Assembly: GCA_029858505.1 (NCBI GenBank)
Contig: JAOUEW010000003.1
Coordinates: 1 to 64,000 of the forward strand
Length of the DNA: 64,000 bases
Source: Deltaproteobacteria bacterium
GTDB taxonomy: Bacteria; SAR324; JACQKK01
Direction: 5' to 3'
A model generated the notes under the pieces. The model saw only the letters and a list, made by a program, of their open reading frames with translations. It was not told the DNA's origin and did not search any database. This document shows, in pieces, positions 44,812 through 54,500 of this stretch; positions within the stretch are counted from its first letter, which is position 1; each line of letters begins with the position of its first letter. The translations under genes and the position numbers were made by a program.

Positions 44812-46722
44812 ATGAATCTCCATAAAGCCCTACGAGAAAGTTTTCTTCCCTTGATTATGTTGATCCTGGGGTTGTTCTTGACGCTGCTGTATGTGCAGTT
44901 CAAGGCCGCCATGGATTCGGAGCAGGCCATTGTTATCGAGGTTACCGCCCAACCGGGAGACGAAGCGGAAGACTCTGGCGCGGATGACACCACCGACTCT
45001 GCCGATTCAGATACCGTGTCTACACGCAGCAACCAAAACCCATTGCTGACCGAAATTCAATCGCTCACCCGTAAAAAGCGCTGGAGAGACGCGGAACGGA
45101 AATATCTGGAACTCCTGCGGACGGAAGATACCTCTGAAAACCTGACCGGGTTGGGCGTGATTTACTGGAAAATGGAGAAAAAAGAGGAAGCCATGGCTCG
45201 GTTGAACGAGGCCATCCATTCTCCGCCGGTGTTTCCCAACGCTTATTTTTATCGGGGGCTCATTCATTCCAACCGAAAAAAATATGACTTGGCCATTCAA
45301 GATTACAAGAAAACGATTTCTTTAATGCCGAACCATGTGAACGCCCATTACAACATGGGGCTGGCCTATATCAAACGAAAAGAACCCGCCAAGGCTGCCG
45401 AGGCATTTCAATCGGCGGCGACCTTGTCTGGCGGAACCCGCAAGGCCAGAGCGCTCTACCACCTGGGGTTGGCCCTGCGCCGCGTGGGCCCGGAAAACAA
45501 CGCCCGGGCCGCTGACGCTTATCGCAAAGCCATCCGTTTAAAGCCCGACTACCTGAACCCCAGGTTCGGCCTGATTGCCATTGGCATTGATGACCCCAGT
45601 CAGCGCGAATCCGCCTTGCAAGAAGCGGAAATGGCCCTCCGGCTGAAACCAAACAGCGGCCAGGCGCACTTGATGAAAGGCCGGGTGCTGGCCGCCATGG
45701 GCCGCCAACAACAAGCCATCGACGCCTTCCTGGATGCCATGCGTTTTCACCCGCAATCCGCAGACATCCGCCAGGAACTGGGAAACAGTTATCTGCAAAT
45801 GAAAAAATGGGAGGATGCCCAGACTCAGTTTCAATGGCTGCAAGGCCGCTACCCCAAAAACCCCCAATATGCCTATGGCCTGGGGCTGGCCAGCCTGGGC
45901 CTGAAAAACCCCAACAAGGCCCTGCAATATTTTCAGCAGGCCCTGGCCCTCAGCCGGGAAGACTTTCCCCAGGCCCGGCAGCGCCGGGTAGAAACGCTGA
46001 TGAGCCTGAACCGGCTGGACGAGGCCGAGAAAACCCTGCGGACCGACCTGGCCAAAGAAAACCCCGCCCCCGATGGGTACTTTTTACTGGGGCGGCTGTA
46101 TCTACGCCGAAACAAACCCCAAGATGCTGAGAAGGCATTTCAGCAAGCGGTGCGGCTGGACGCCAGAAATGCCGGCGCCTGGGCCACCCTGGGAGAAGTG
46201 TATGCCTCGCTGAACCGTCATGAGGACGCCCTGGCGGCCTATCAAGAAGCCACCCGGCTGAACCCAGAAGACCCCAACAGCCGCCTGGGAGAGGGACAAA
46301 CCCTGTTCCATTTAAAAAAACATGTCGAAGCGGAACACATCTTTAAAAAATTGTTGGATACCAATCCCGCCTATGCCCCCGCCTGGGAGGGGTTGGGAAA
46401 AGCCTTCCTGGCCCAAGGAAAAGCCGGAAAAGCCGCCGATGCCCTGCAACATGCATTGGAATTGGAACCGGACAACTTGGATATCTTGCGGAAGCTGGCC
46501 CAAGCCAAGGCCATGGATGGAGACATTCAAGATGGCGTAGAGTTGTTGAAACGAGCGGTAGACGCCCAGCCGGGAGACGCGGAATTGCGGTTGGAATATT
46601 CTAAATTGTTACGAACCCAGGGGAACACCACCGAGGCGGATGCTGAATTGCGTAAAGCCCGGCTGCTGGACCCTGAAAACAAACTCATCCAAAAGGAGAT
46701 CAAATCCCTTGAACGCCACTAA
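44812..46722 (+). CDS. Membrane-anchored TPR protein, 636 aa
   Basis: An N-terminal anchor (about 13-33, LIMLILGLFLTLLYVQF) leads to an acidic Asp/Glu/Ser linker (about 40-70) and then at least a dozen tetratricopeptide repeats to the C-terminus (for example HYNMGLAYIKRKEPAKAAEA, AQFQWLQGRYPKN, GLGKAFLAQGKAGKAADALQ). It is predicted to face the periplasm, where it could hold partner proteins. It follows the ligase gene by 7 bases and overlaps the next barrel gene by 14. Its position links the ligase pair to the outer membrane. The function is inferred only from context. Confidence 0.88.
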   Translation: MNLHKALRESFLPLIMLILGLFLTLLYVQFKAAMDSEQAIVIEVTAQPGDEAEDSGADDTTDSADSDTVSTRSNQNPLLTEIQSLTRKKRWRDAERKYLELLRTEDTSENLTGLGVIYWKMEKKEEAMARLNEAIHSPPVFPNAYFYRGLIHSNRKKYDLAIQDYKKTISLMPNHVNAHYNMGLAYIKRKEPAKAAEAFQSAATLSGGTRKARALYHLGLALRRVGPENNARAADAYRKAIRLKPDYLNPRFGLIAIGIDDPSQRESALQEAEMALRLKPNSGQAHLMKGRVLAAMGRQQQAIDAFLDAMRFHPQSADIRQELGNSYLQMKKWEDAQTQFQWLQGRYPKNPQYAYGLGLASLGLKNPNKALQYFQQALALSREDFPQARQRRVETLMSLNRLDEAEKTLRTDLAKENPAPDGYFLLGRLYLRRNKPQDAEKAFQQAVRLDARNAGAWATLGEVYASLNRHEDALAAYQEATRLNPEDPNSRLGEGQTLFHLKKHVEAEHIFKKLLDTNPAYAPAWEGLGKAFLAQGKAGKAADALQHALELEPDNLDILRKLAQAKAMDGDIQDGVELLKRAVDAQPGDAELRLEYSKLLRTQGNTTEADAELRKARLLDPENKLIQKEIKSLERH

Positions 46723-48019
46723 AACCAACGCACAAGCTAACACGAAATCAAAACGGAACGCACGGTGGGTGGTGCTGGTGTTTTTCATGGGTTTGTTGAT
46801 GCATGGACAGATTGCCCTTGCCCAACAGCCTGCGCTGGAAACCGGCGGAACGCCCCCAAAAAAGAAGGCCAGCGCAGAAAATGGGGATGATAAACAAGAC
46901 CGGGAGGACTCTGCCAAGGAAGGAGACTGGTTGTTTGAGTTCACCAGCGGGTTGGGTTACACCAGCAACGCCTACGAAAGCCCCGGCAAGCCCTATAACG
47001 ACCCCAACGCAGGGCTTGGAATCAATACATACCCTGTGGTGTACTCTGGGCTCTACGTCCCAGTGAAGCTTGACATGAAAACCATTCTTTCCAAGAAAAA
47101 TGACGTCACCAAGTCTCTCAACATCAACACCGATGCCGAACTCGGCTTTGGAAACCTATCCAACGCCACCGTCTTCAAAACAGAATTTTTGTTTAATAGC
47201 CGCACCCTGCTTAACCAAGAGGGCAAAAAGAAGGATATTTTCTCGTGGGGTTTGTTTTTGAGAAACAATCGGAACACCTATGTGGACCATGATTCTGGCC
47301 TGCCTAAGAATGCCGGGGGAAATAATGTTTCCAGCCGGTTTAGTTATACCTCCATAGGCGCCAACCTGTTGTGGAAACAGCGCACCACCTCGACCCGCTA
47401 TAAAATAGATGCTGAGTTTGAAAACCGGGATTACGCCACCATTCAGGGCATGAGCGAATACGACCACACCGTGCTCGACCTCAAAGGAGCCGTGGAGTTT
47501 GAGTTGTCGGATGATAACGATTTGACGTTGGAGTTGGGGCTTGAATCGGATCAATTTACTGTAAAGAGCGCCCGTGATTTGTCCGCCGCATCCAACGGCC
47601 CCCCTTTGCGTTACGATTTCCTGAAATTTAAATCTACCTGGCACAGCAAATGGTCAAAATCCTTCTCCTCCTTTCTGGATCTTGCCCATGAGGACCGGAC
47701 GGACACGTACATGGGGTATTTCAATTACGCCCGAAACGACGCGAAAATCCGGATGATTTTTCAGGCCTCCGATGACCTGAAAATCCGGTTCACCTACTTG
47801 ACGTGGACAAGAAGCTACCCCAATGCCTTTGCCTTCGATGTGCCGGGCAATCCCCACACTCAATACGATGTCCAAGCACTATCCTTGAAAGCGGAATACC
47901 AGGCCAGCGATGACTTTAGCTATGGCGTGGAAATCAAATCTCACGATCAGAAAACAAACGACCTGCGGTACAATTACACAAAATCCAACGTGGAATTGTC
48001 GGCAACGTGGTTGTTCTAA
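46709..48019 (+). CDS. Outer-membrane beta-barrel protein, 436 aa
   Basis: A signal peptide (about 1-35: KRNARWVVLVFFMGLLMHGQIALAQQ) is followed by a charged linker (KKKASAENGDDKQDRED) and many alternating beta-strands ending in the C-terminal aromatic YTKSNVELSATWLF. I choose TTG 46709 because AGGAG lies 10 bases before it and the peptide then starts MNATKTNAQ. The frame overlaps the TPR gene's last codons by 14 bases, which points to translational coupling. The barrel family is not recognised. It is the last gene before a clear terminator. Confidence 0.8.
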   Translation: MNATKTNAQANTKSKRNARWVVLVFFMGLLMHGQIALAQQPALETGGTPPKKKASAENGDDKQDREDSAKEGDWLFEFTSGLGYTSNAYESPGKPYNDPNAGLGINTYPVVYSGLYVPVKLDMKTILSKKNDVTKSLNINTDAELGFGNLSNATVFKTEFLFNSRTLLNQEGKKKDIFSWGLFLRNNRNTYVDHDSGLPKNAGGNNVSSRFSYTSIGANLLWKQRTTSTRYKIDAEFENRDYATIQGMSEYDHTVLDLKGAVEFELSDDNDLTLELGLESDQFTVKSARDLSAASNGPPLRYDFLKFKSTWHSKWSKSFSSFLDLAHEDRTDTYMGYFNYARNDAKIRMIFQASDDLKIRFTYLTWTRSYPNAFAFDVPGNPHTQYDVQALSLKAEYQASDDFSYGVEIKSHDQKTNDLRYNYTKSNVELSATWLF

Positions 48020-48049
48020 GGTGGGGGATCCTCTTACCCACAGCCCTTC

Positions 48050-48079
48050 AAGCCTCCCCTTTGGGGGAGGCTTTTTTTT
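48050..48079 (+). terminator. Rho-independent terminator after the barrel gene
   Basis: A perfect 10-bp stem AAGCCTCCCC (48050-48059) and GGGGAGGCTT (48064-48073), with a four-base loop, runs into a T-run. It ends the transglutaminase-7TM/ligase/TPR/barrel unit. Confidence 0.92.
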
Positions 48080-48168
48080 GGGGGGAATCAAACGGAGAGA
48101 TAAGCAACCCCATGCTTATAATCCAGATCAGCAGAGGGTTTGGAATAGACACAAAGAAAGGAACGGAA

Positions 48169-49041
48169 CTAAACAGGATAATACACGAAGGACGTTCCGG
48201 AGGATTCCCGCCGAAACAGGTGATCGATGTGATAGGTGTTTTCAGAACTACCCAAAAATAATATCCCTCCAGGCACCAATGCCCGGCGCATCCGGTCCAA
48301 TATGCGCATCCGGGTTTCTTCGTTAAAATAGATCAGCACATTCCGGCAAAAGATCACGTCATAGACCTGGGATGGGGGCACCAATTCCGCTAGGTTGACC
48401 CGTTGAAACTGCACCATCTGCCGGATATCTTCTCGCAGGCGCCATCCTCCATTTTCCGGTGTGAAAAACTTGGCTTTCCTCTCTTCGGATAATCCCCGAT
48501 TCATCTCGAAATTCTGGTACACGCCCCCTTTTGCTTTTTCCAGCACCCGAGAACTGATATCGGTGGCACGAATAAAAAAATCCTTCGGTTCTACCCCAGT
48601 CCCGCGATGGGCTTCCAGATAATCCCAAATCATCATGGCAATGCTATAGGGCTCTTGCCCCGTGGAAGACGCGGCACTCCATATCTGAATGGCCGGGCTC
48701 GTCTGGGGAGCCTTGGCTTTTTTCGCCCGTGCTTCCGTTGCTAACCGAGGGATGATTTTTTCTTGAAAGCAGCTAAAGGGATGGCCATCCCTAAAAAAAC
48801 TGGTCTCGTTGGTGGTAATGGCCCCAATCACCTCATCCAGCACCACCTGGTCCCGTGTTTTCCGCAAATGATCGGAAAACGCCAAAAAGTCTCCTCCTGC
48901 GTATTTTACGGCCAATTCTTCCAGACGCTGCTCGATCATGTAAGCTTTTTCTGGGCGGATCTCTATGGCCGTCATCCGCATGATCTCGGCCTGGATGGCT
49001 GAAAAGGCTTCTGGGGTTATTTTCTTTTCCGAAGTGTTCAT
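48169..49041 (-). CDS. cheR: Chemotaxis methyltransferase CheR
   Basis: It methylates receptor glutamates using SAM, opposing CheB. CheR signatures are FSAIQAEIMRMTAIEI at the N-terminal helical domain, TTNETSFFRDGHPFSCF, IQIWSAASSTGQEPYSIAMM, FIRATDISSRVLEKAKGGVY, VYDVIFCRNVLIYFNEETR and PGGILFLGSSENTYH. The start MNTSEKKI at 49041 gives 290 aa, normal length. It is upstream-adjacent on the same strand to no gene but follows cheB by 57 bases on the minus strand, so cheB-cheR is one unit. Confidence 0.95.
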   Translation of the reverse strand: MNTSEKKITPEAFSAIQAEIMRMTAIEIRPEKAYMIEQRLEELAVKYAGGDFLAFSDHLRKTRDQVVLDEVIGAITTNETSFFRDGHPFSCFQEKIIPRLATEARAKKAKAPQTSPAIQIWSAASSTGQEPYSIAMMIWDYLEAHRGTGVEPKDFFIRATDISSRVLEKAKGGVYQNFEMNRGLSEERKAKFFTPENGGWRLREDIRQMVQFQRVNLAELVPPSQVYDVIFCRNVLIYFNEETRMRILDRMRRALVPGGILFLGSSENTYHIDHLFRRESSGTSFVYYPV

Positions 49042-49098
49042 TTCAGCTTTCTTCGTTGAGTGTAGTTTGTGCACTCCGCTAGCCCTGTCGGTCTAACC

Positions 49099-50178
49099 TC
49101 ACAGCATTTGCTTAAGAAAGTCTGGAATATCCATTAACGGAAGCACCACATCGGCCAGCCCCGCTTGCACCACCGAACCGGGCATGCCCCACACCACACT
49201 GGAAGGTTCATCCTGGGCAATGGAAAAGGTTCCCGTTTTCTTCAACTCTTGAAGCCCCTTGGTGCCGTCGGTGCCCATGCCGGTCAACACCATGGCCAGC
49301 AGGCTTCCCCCATAAATGGGGGCTAGTGAACGGAACATCACATCCACCGCCGGCCGGCAGCCGTTTTCTGGCGGGGTTTGAATCAGTTCAATCACCGGAC
49401 GGCTCATGCTGTCTCGGATCACCTGCATGTGAAAATCTCCTGGCGCCAAATAGGCCATGCCTTTTTCCACCAACTGCCCCTGTTGAGCCTCTACCACTTT
49501 GTGGCGGGTGCATTTCTTTGCCAAACTGGTGGCCAAAGACTGGGTAAACACGGGCGGCATGTGCTGAACAATAAAAATAGGCAAATCCGTCAGCTCAGAA
49601 ATCAACGGCAACACTTGGCTTAACGCCTTGGGCCCCCCGGTAGATACCCCAATCGCCAAGGCTTTGGTTCCAGATTTCGGAACCGGCCGGGGTTTTTCGG
49701 CGGGCTTGGGAGCCGCCACCGGCGCCGCGTGAAGGCGGCTCAAGGCCTTGGCATAACGAACCCCGAACATCCGTAGCTTCAATACCAGTTGCCCCCGCAG
49801 CTTCTCCACATTTTCTTCAACGGTTTTTTCCCCAGGCTTGCTCACAAAATCAAAGGCCCCCAACTCCAGGGCTCGAATGGTGGTTTCAGCCCCCTTGTGG
49901 GTATGGGAACTCACCATCAACACCCCGATTTCGGGCCGTTCCGGATGGTGTCGGTTGTATTCCTGAATGGCCGTAAGGGTTTTGAAACCGTCCATCTCCG
50001 GCATTTCCACATCCAGGGTCACCAGGTCTGGCGGGTTGTGAAGCAGGGATTCCATGGCCTTCAGCCCGTTAAAGGCCGAACCAATCACCTCAAATTCTTC
50101 TGATTCCTCTAAAATTTGTTGGATCACCCCCCGGAAAATCCGGGAATCATCCACAATCAGTACTTTCAACTTGTTCAT
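49099..50178 (-). CDS. cheB: Chemotaxis protein-glutamate methylesterase/deamidase CheB
   Basis: It removes receptor methyl groups. The receiver domain is residues 1-125 (IVDDSRIFRGVIQQIL, phospho-acceptor Asp56 in LVTLDVEMPEMDG, Lys in DFVSKPG). A Pro/Ala/Lys linker leads to the methylesterase domain with the catalytic Ser in GVSTGGPKAL, His in VQHMPPVFTQSLA and Asp in GMGTDGTKGL. At 359 aa it is standard. It is transcribed leftward with cheR, back to back with the ATPase-STAS gene. Confidence 0.96.
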   Translation of the reverse strand: MNKLKVLIVDDSRIFRGVIQQILEESEEFEVIGSAFNGLKAMESLLHNPPDLVTLDVEMPEMDGFKTLTAIQEYNRHHPERPEIGVLMVSSHTHKGAETTIRALELGAFDFVSKPGEKTVEENVEKLRGQLVLKLRMFGVRYAKALSRLHAAPVAAPKPAEKPRPVPKSGTKALAIGVSTGGPKALSQVLPLISELTDLPIFIVQHMPPVFTQSLATSLAKKCTRHKVVEAQQGQLVEKGMAYLAPGDFHMQVIRDSMSRPVIELIQTPPENGCRPAVDVMFRSLAPIYGGSLLAMVLTGMGTDGTKGLQELKKTGTFSIAQDEPSSVVWGMPGSVVQAGLADVVLPLMDIPDFLKQML

Positions 50179-50841
50179 GCCTATTGTGTTTAGAAGGGTT
50201 TGTTGAAGGGGGCATATTTACCCCGCCTTAGGCCGTTGGCAGCCCGTGAGAAATCCCCCCAGGAATTCGCTGGTGTATAATGGGTAACTCCCCGGAATTG
50301 GTATTTTAACACAGTTTGTCAGATAAACCAGTTATTTTTATAGCCACTGTATTTTCTACATTCCTTTATCCTAAAGATTCTTTTGGTTAGGTTAATGTAC
50401 CCAGTCCTGCATTGAGTATTTCCGCTAGCAAATTGGAATAAAGGTTAAGGCCTCTAAAAATGTCTTTCCCCCACCCCCAAGAGATTATAGAGGGAATCAG
50501 GAGGAAATAATTTGTGGAATTATGTTTGACATTTTACCCCAAACCCCCCTAAATGAAGCTTAAATATCCATTACCGCAGGAAAAGAAACGCCCCAGAAAA
50601 CCCTGGCAGGCGGATAAATGGGTTTGACGCAAGAACGATTCTCAGATAACATATATTTGCTTTTATTAACGAGTAGATTGACTGAAGGGCATCCTAAAAA
50701 TATCTTTATGTTTTCCAGATTCAAGCGGTATGTTGGGTGAAACCACATCCAAAGGTTTCGGACAGGATCACGGTCAACTTTAATCCATCCTGACCGATAC
50801 TCCTTGGAAACCCCGATCTTCTCACCCAACGGCATGGATTT
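50179..50841. other. AT-leaning intergenic region between cheB and the ATPase-STAS gene
   Basis: 663 bases should hold both divergent promoters. From about 50300 the DNA is AT-leaning. One AGGAGG at 50499-50504 is followed 9 bases on by a GTG with a 12-codon open frame (50514-50552), a possible leader peptide but unsupported. I see no RNA gene, terminator or repeat-element copy. Confidence 0.4.
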
Positions 50842-51558
50842 ATGTTCGAGGTATTTCAGACAGAGCCCGGCTTCGGGTTGCGATTCTCTTCTCAAGAAGA
50901 ACAGGCGGCCAAAGCCCGCCTAGCCTGCGAGGAATATATTCAGACACGGGGGGGAGGAAACCCCGAGTCCTTGTTAACAATTTTTTCAGAGCTGTGTTCC
51001 AACGCCATACGCCATGGGCACGCGGGGAACCCAGAAAAAATCGTAACCGTGGAACTCACCCCCATGGGGAGCCGCCGCTGGACCCTGACGGTAGAAGATG
51101 AAGGCCCCGGGTTCAATGTGTTTCAACTTCAGCAGGAGTTGAACCAGACGGAAAAGGGTTTCGGGCGCATTTCGAAGCTGGCTGAGTTGGTAACGTTTCA
51201 AAAACATGGGGCACGGGTCACGGTGCAATGTACCCTGCCCTTCGTTCCTGGAGCCCCCATTACCCTTACCTGGGAGGGCTCGCTGGCCAGAATCACCCCC
51301 ACGGGAAGTCTGGCAGAAGACCAAGCCGGTCACCTGCGAACGATTTTGCTAGAAGCAAGTCAACGGGCCGAAAGCGTGGTTTTAGATTTCACCCATGTCA
51401 AAGATATAGACGGAACATCCCTGGCGGTGTTGAGCCTGTTTCATAAAAGGGTAAGAGAAACCGGAAAGCCACAGAAGATTAAACTGGAGGGCGCACCTGA
51501 GAGCGTATCCTCCCTGCTGGCAGCCTTTGGGATCAACTTTGAGTCGTTGAAGAAATAA
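50842..51558 (+). CDS. RsbW-like ATPase fused to a STAS domain, 238 aa
   Basis: The N-terminal half is an HATPase_c_2-type kinase: N box ELCSNAIRHG (Glu50, Asn54), G1 DEGPGF (86-91) and G2-like GFGRISKLAELV (107-118). The C-terminal half (about 143-238) is a STAS anti-anti-sigma-like domain with the strand-helix DFTHVKDIDGTSLAVLSL. Thr192 falls where SpoIIAA has its phosphorylated Ser. So a kinase and its usual substrate-type domain share one chain. The start ATG 50842 has a weak Shine-Dalgarno. cheA follows after 33 bases, suggesting a chemotaxis-linked role. The target is unknown. Confidence 0.8.
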   Translation: MFEVFQTEPGFGLRFSSQEEQAAKARLACEEYIQTRGGGNPESLLTIFSELCSNAIRHGHAGNPEKIVTVELTPMGSRRWTLTVEDEGPGFNVFQLQQELNQTEKGFGRISKLAELVTFQKHGARVTVQCTLPFVPGAPITLTWEGSLARITPTGSLAEDQAGHLRTILLEASQRAESVVLDFTHVKDIDGTSLAVLSLFHKRVRETGKPQKIKLEGAPESVSSLLAAFGINFESLKK

Positions 51559-51591
51559 CCCTGGTTAGAAGAAAACACCTGAGGAGGCGTT

Positions 51592-54500
51592 ATGGATATT
51601 GTCGCGGACTACACAGCAGAAAGCCGTGAATTGCTGGAGCAGGCCGAGGGAGATCTCCTGTCGCTCGAGCGAATGGGAGAAAACGCCGATCCGGACATCA
51701 TCCACCGCCTGTTTCGCACCATCCATTCCATCAAGGGTGGGGCGGCATTCTTGGGGTTTCACAACATCAATGAGCTTGCCCATGCCCTGGAAAGCCTGCT
51801 TTCCCAAATGCGCAACCATGAAATTTCTTCCACCCGCGAGGTGATGGATTTGCTGCTGGAAGGCACCGACCGGGTGCGCCACATGATTCATAATATTCAC
51901 GACAGCAACACCGAGAACCTGGGATCCCTGCCCAAACGCATTCTGACCCTGGTTGGAAGCGAAGATACCCCAGCCCAAACACCCGCTCCAACCCAGGCAA
52001 TGACGCAACCACCCGTTCAATCCCCCGCTCAATCAACACAGCCCATAACCCCGCCCGCTAACCAAGGGGCAAGTACCCTGATGCAGATTGCGGGGCTGAG
52101 CGTTTCACGGGAAGCACTGACCCAAGTCAACTCCCGTCACCAGAATATTTATCTACTCACCTACGACCTGACCCACCTGCCGGGTGGAGAAACCCCAGCG
52201 GGCCTGACCGCCAAACTGTCGCGGGAAGGGGTGATTTTGTCTGGAGGGTTGAACCTGGAAGGCCGCCGCCTGGAGGATGGCGTTCCCCAGGGGGCTTTGC
52301 CCGCCCAGGTGCTGGTGGCCTCTTGGCTGCTGCCAGACTTTATGGAAGTGCTGTCTCGCTTGCCTTCGGAAAACATTCAACGGGTCGGCCAACTGGAAGA
52401 CTTGTTGAATCAACCCGCCCAGAGCGTTGCCCAGTCTCCAGCACCCATCGTCCCACCTGCGGTCCAGCCTGTGGCCCCGCCTGTAGCCCCCCCATCTGCG
52501 GCTCCAGCGGGTTACATCCAGGGCCCCGATCAAACCGAAGCCCATATCCGTGCCGATTTCAGCGCCGAGGGCGGGCACATCGCAGCCGCGACTTCTCAAG
52601 AAAACGCCACCCCAACAGCCATCGACGCCGCCACCCACATGATGGCCAAAGCAGAGGCCTCCGACACCATCCGGATTAACATCACGGTGATTGACAAGTT
52701 GATGCGCCTGGCCGCCGAACTGGTGCTGTTGCGCAACCAATTCATCCGCTGGGCCGACCACACCGACCCCGTCTCCCGCCACCTGTCCCATGGACTGGAT
52801 ATCGTTACCAGCGAAATTCAGGAAGGGGTGATGGCCACCCGCATGCAGCCCGTGGGGAACCTGCTGGGCAAGTTCCCTCGGGTGGTGCGGGACCTAAGCC
52901 GCTCGCTGGGAAAAGAAATTGAGATTGAAATGCTGGGCCGTGAAGTGGAGATGGACAAGGCCCTGGTGGATGCCCTGAACGGCCCCATGACGCACCTGGT
53001 GCGAAATGCATGCGACCATGGCCTGGAAACCCCCCAAGAACGGGTTCGGGCGGGCAAGCCCCCGGTGGGGCGGCTGTTGCTGCATGCCTTCCACGAAGGC
53101 GGACAGATTAACCTGGTGATCAAAGACGATGGGCGGGGCATTGACACCGCCGCCGTGCGCCGCCGGGCCCTGGAACGTGGGTTGAAAACCGAGTCCGACC
53201 TGAACGACATGAGCGAGGAGGAAATCCACTCCCTCATTTTCCTGCCGGGTTTTTCCACCGCCCAGCGGGTCACCGATGTGTCGGGCCGGGGGGTGGGGAT
53301 GGATGTGGTCCGCACCACCGTGAACGAATTGGGCGGGCACGTAGAAATTCACAGCGTTCAGGGAAAGGGTTCCACCATCACCCTGAAGCTGCCCCTGACC
53401 CTGGCCATCATCCCCTGCTTAATCGTGAAATCAGGGGAACAGCGTTATGCCGTTCCTCAGGTGAACGTGGAAGAGTTGGTAGCGGTGGGCATTGACGCCA
53501 AATCTCAAAACATTGAGTTTGCCGGAGACCGCGAGGTGTACCGCCTGCGTAACCGGCTGCTGCCCATTGTGCGGCTGAACGACGTGCTGGCCCAGCCCGA
53601 AACTTTTTCTCCTGAAACCCGCCGCCAAATCATGGAGCGCCACCGGTTGGAGGATGGCACCACCCTGGGCGGGCATGTGGTGGTGATGAAGTTTGGCACC
53701 AAGCGCCTGGGCATGATGGTGGACCGCATTCAGGGCATGGAAGAAATTGTGGTGAAGCCGGTTCACCCCGCCCTGAAGCACCTGCCCTGTTATTCTGGGG
53801 CCACGGTGATGGGAGACGGCCAGGTGGCCCTGATTTTGGACGTACCTGGGGTGGCCAAGCACACCGGGGTGTCGGCCCACATGGACGACTTGGTGGACCA
53901 AGCCCAGGCCCAATCCAGCCAAAAAGATCAGCGGGAAAACGTGCTGTTGTTCGCCAACGGCCCCCAAGAGCAGTTCGCCATGCCCTTGTCGCTCATTAAG
54001 CGGGTGGAGCGGATTGAGCGGAAGGACATCGAGCGGGTGGGCGAGCGGGAGTTCATCACCATTGATGGCGTCTCCACCCAGATTATCCGGCTGGATCAAT
54101 ACCTGAACGTCAGCCCCCCCGTTGGGGAAGCGGAGGAACTCTTCCTCATTCTGCCCAAACTCATCCGCCGCTCTTTGGGGGTCTTGGCCACCCAGGTGAT
54201 TGACATTGAGGACGCCAGCCTGAAACTAAACGTAGACAGCCACCTGGAAGACGGCCTGATGGGTTCGTCTATTCTGCGGGGCCGCATGACGCTGTTCCTC
54301 GACATCCACCGCATGGCCGACCGCTCTCAGGCCTCTTTGCAATATTACTCTGGCATTCAGGCCCCCACCAACACTGCCGTGGCCCCCGGCCGCAAGGTGC
54401 TGGTGGTGGAAGACTCCGCCTTCTTCCGCAACATTGTGCGGGACCTGCTGACCCAAAACGGGCTAGAGGTAGAAACCGCCGGAGACGGACAGGATGCCCT

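Noticed and set aside
50514-50552. GTG-started 12-codon frame after AGGAGG
   Set aside because: Spacing is good, but the sequence is too short to judge and there is no other support.
50560-50895. 111-codon minus-strand open frame before the ATPase-STAS gene
   Set aside because: It overlaps the start of the ATPase-STAS gene on the other strand, has no recognisable domain and unlikely composition.
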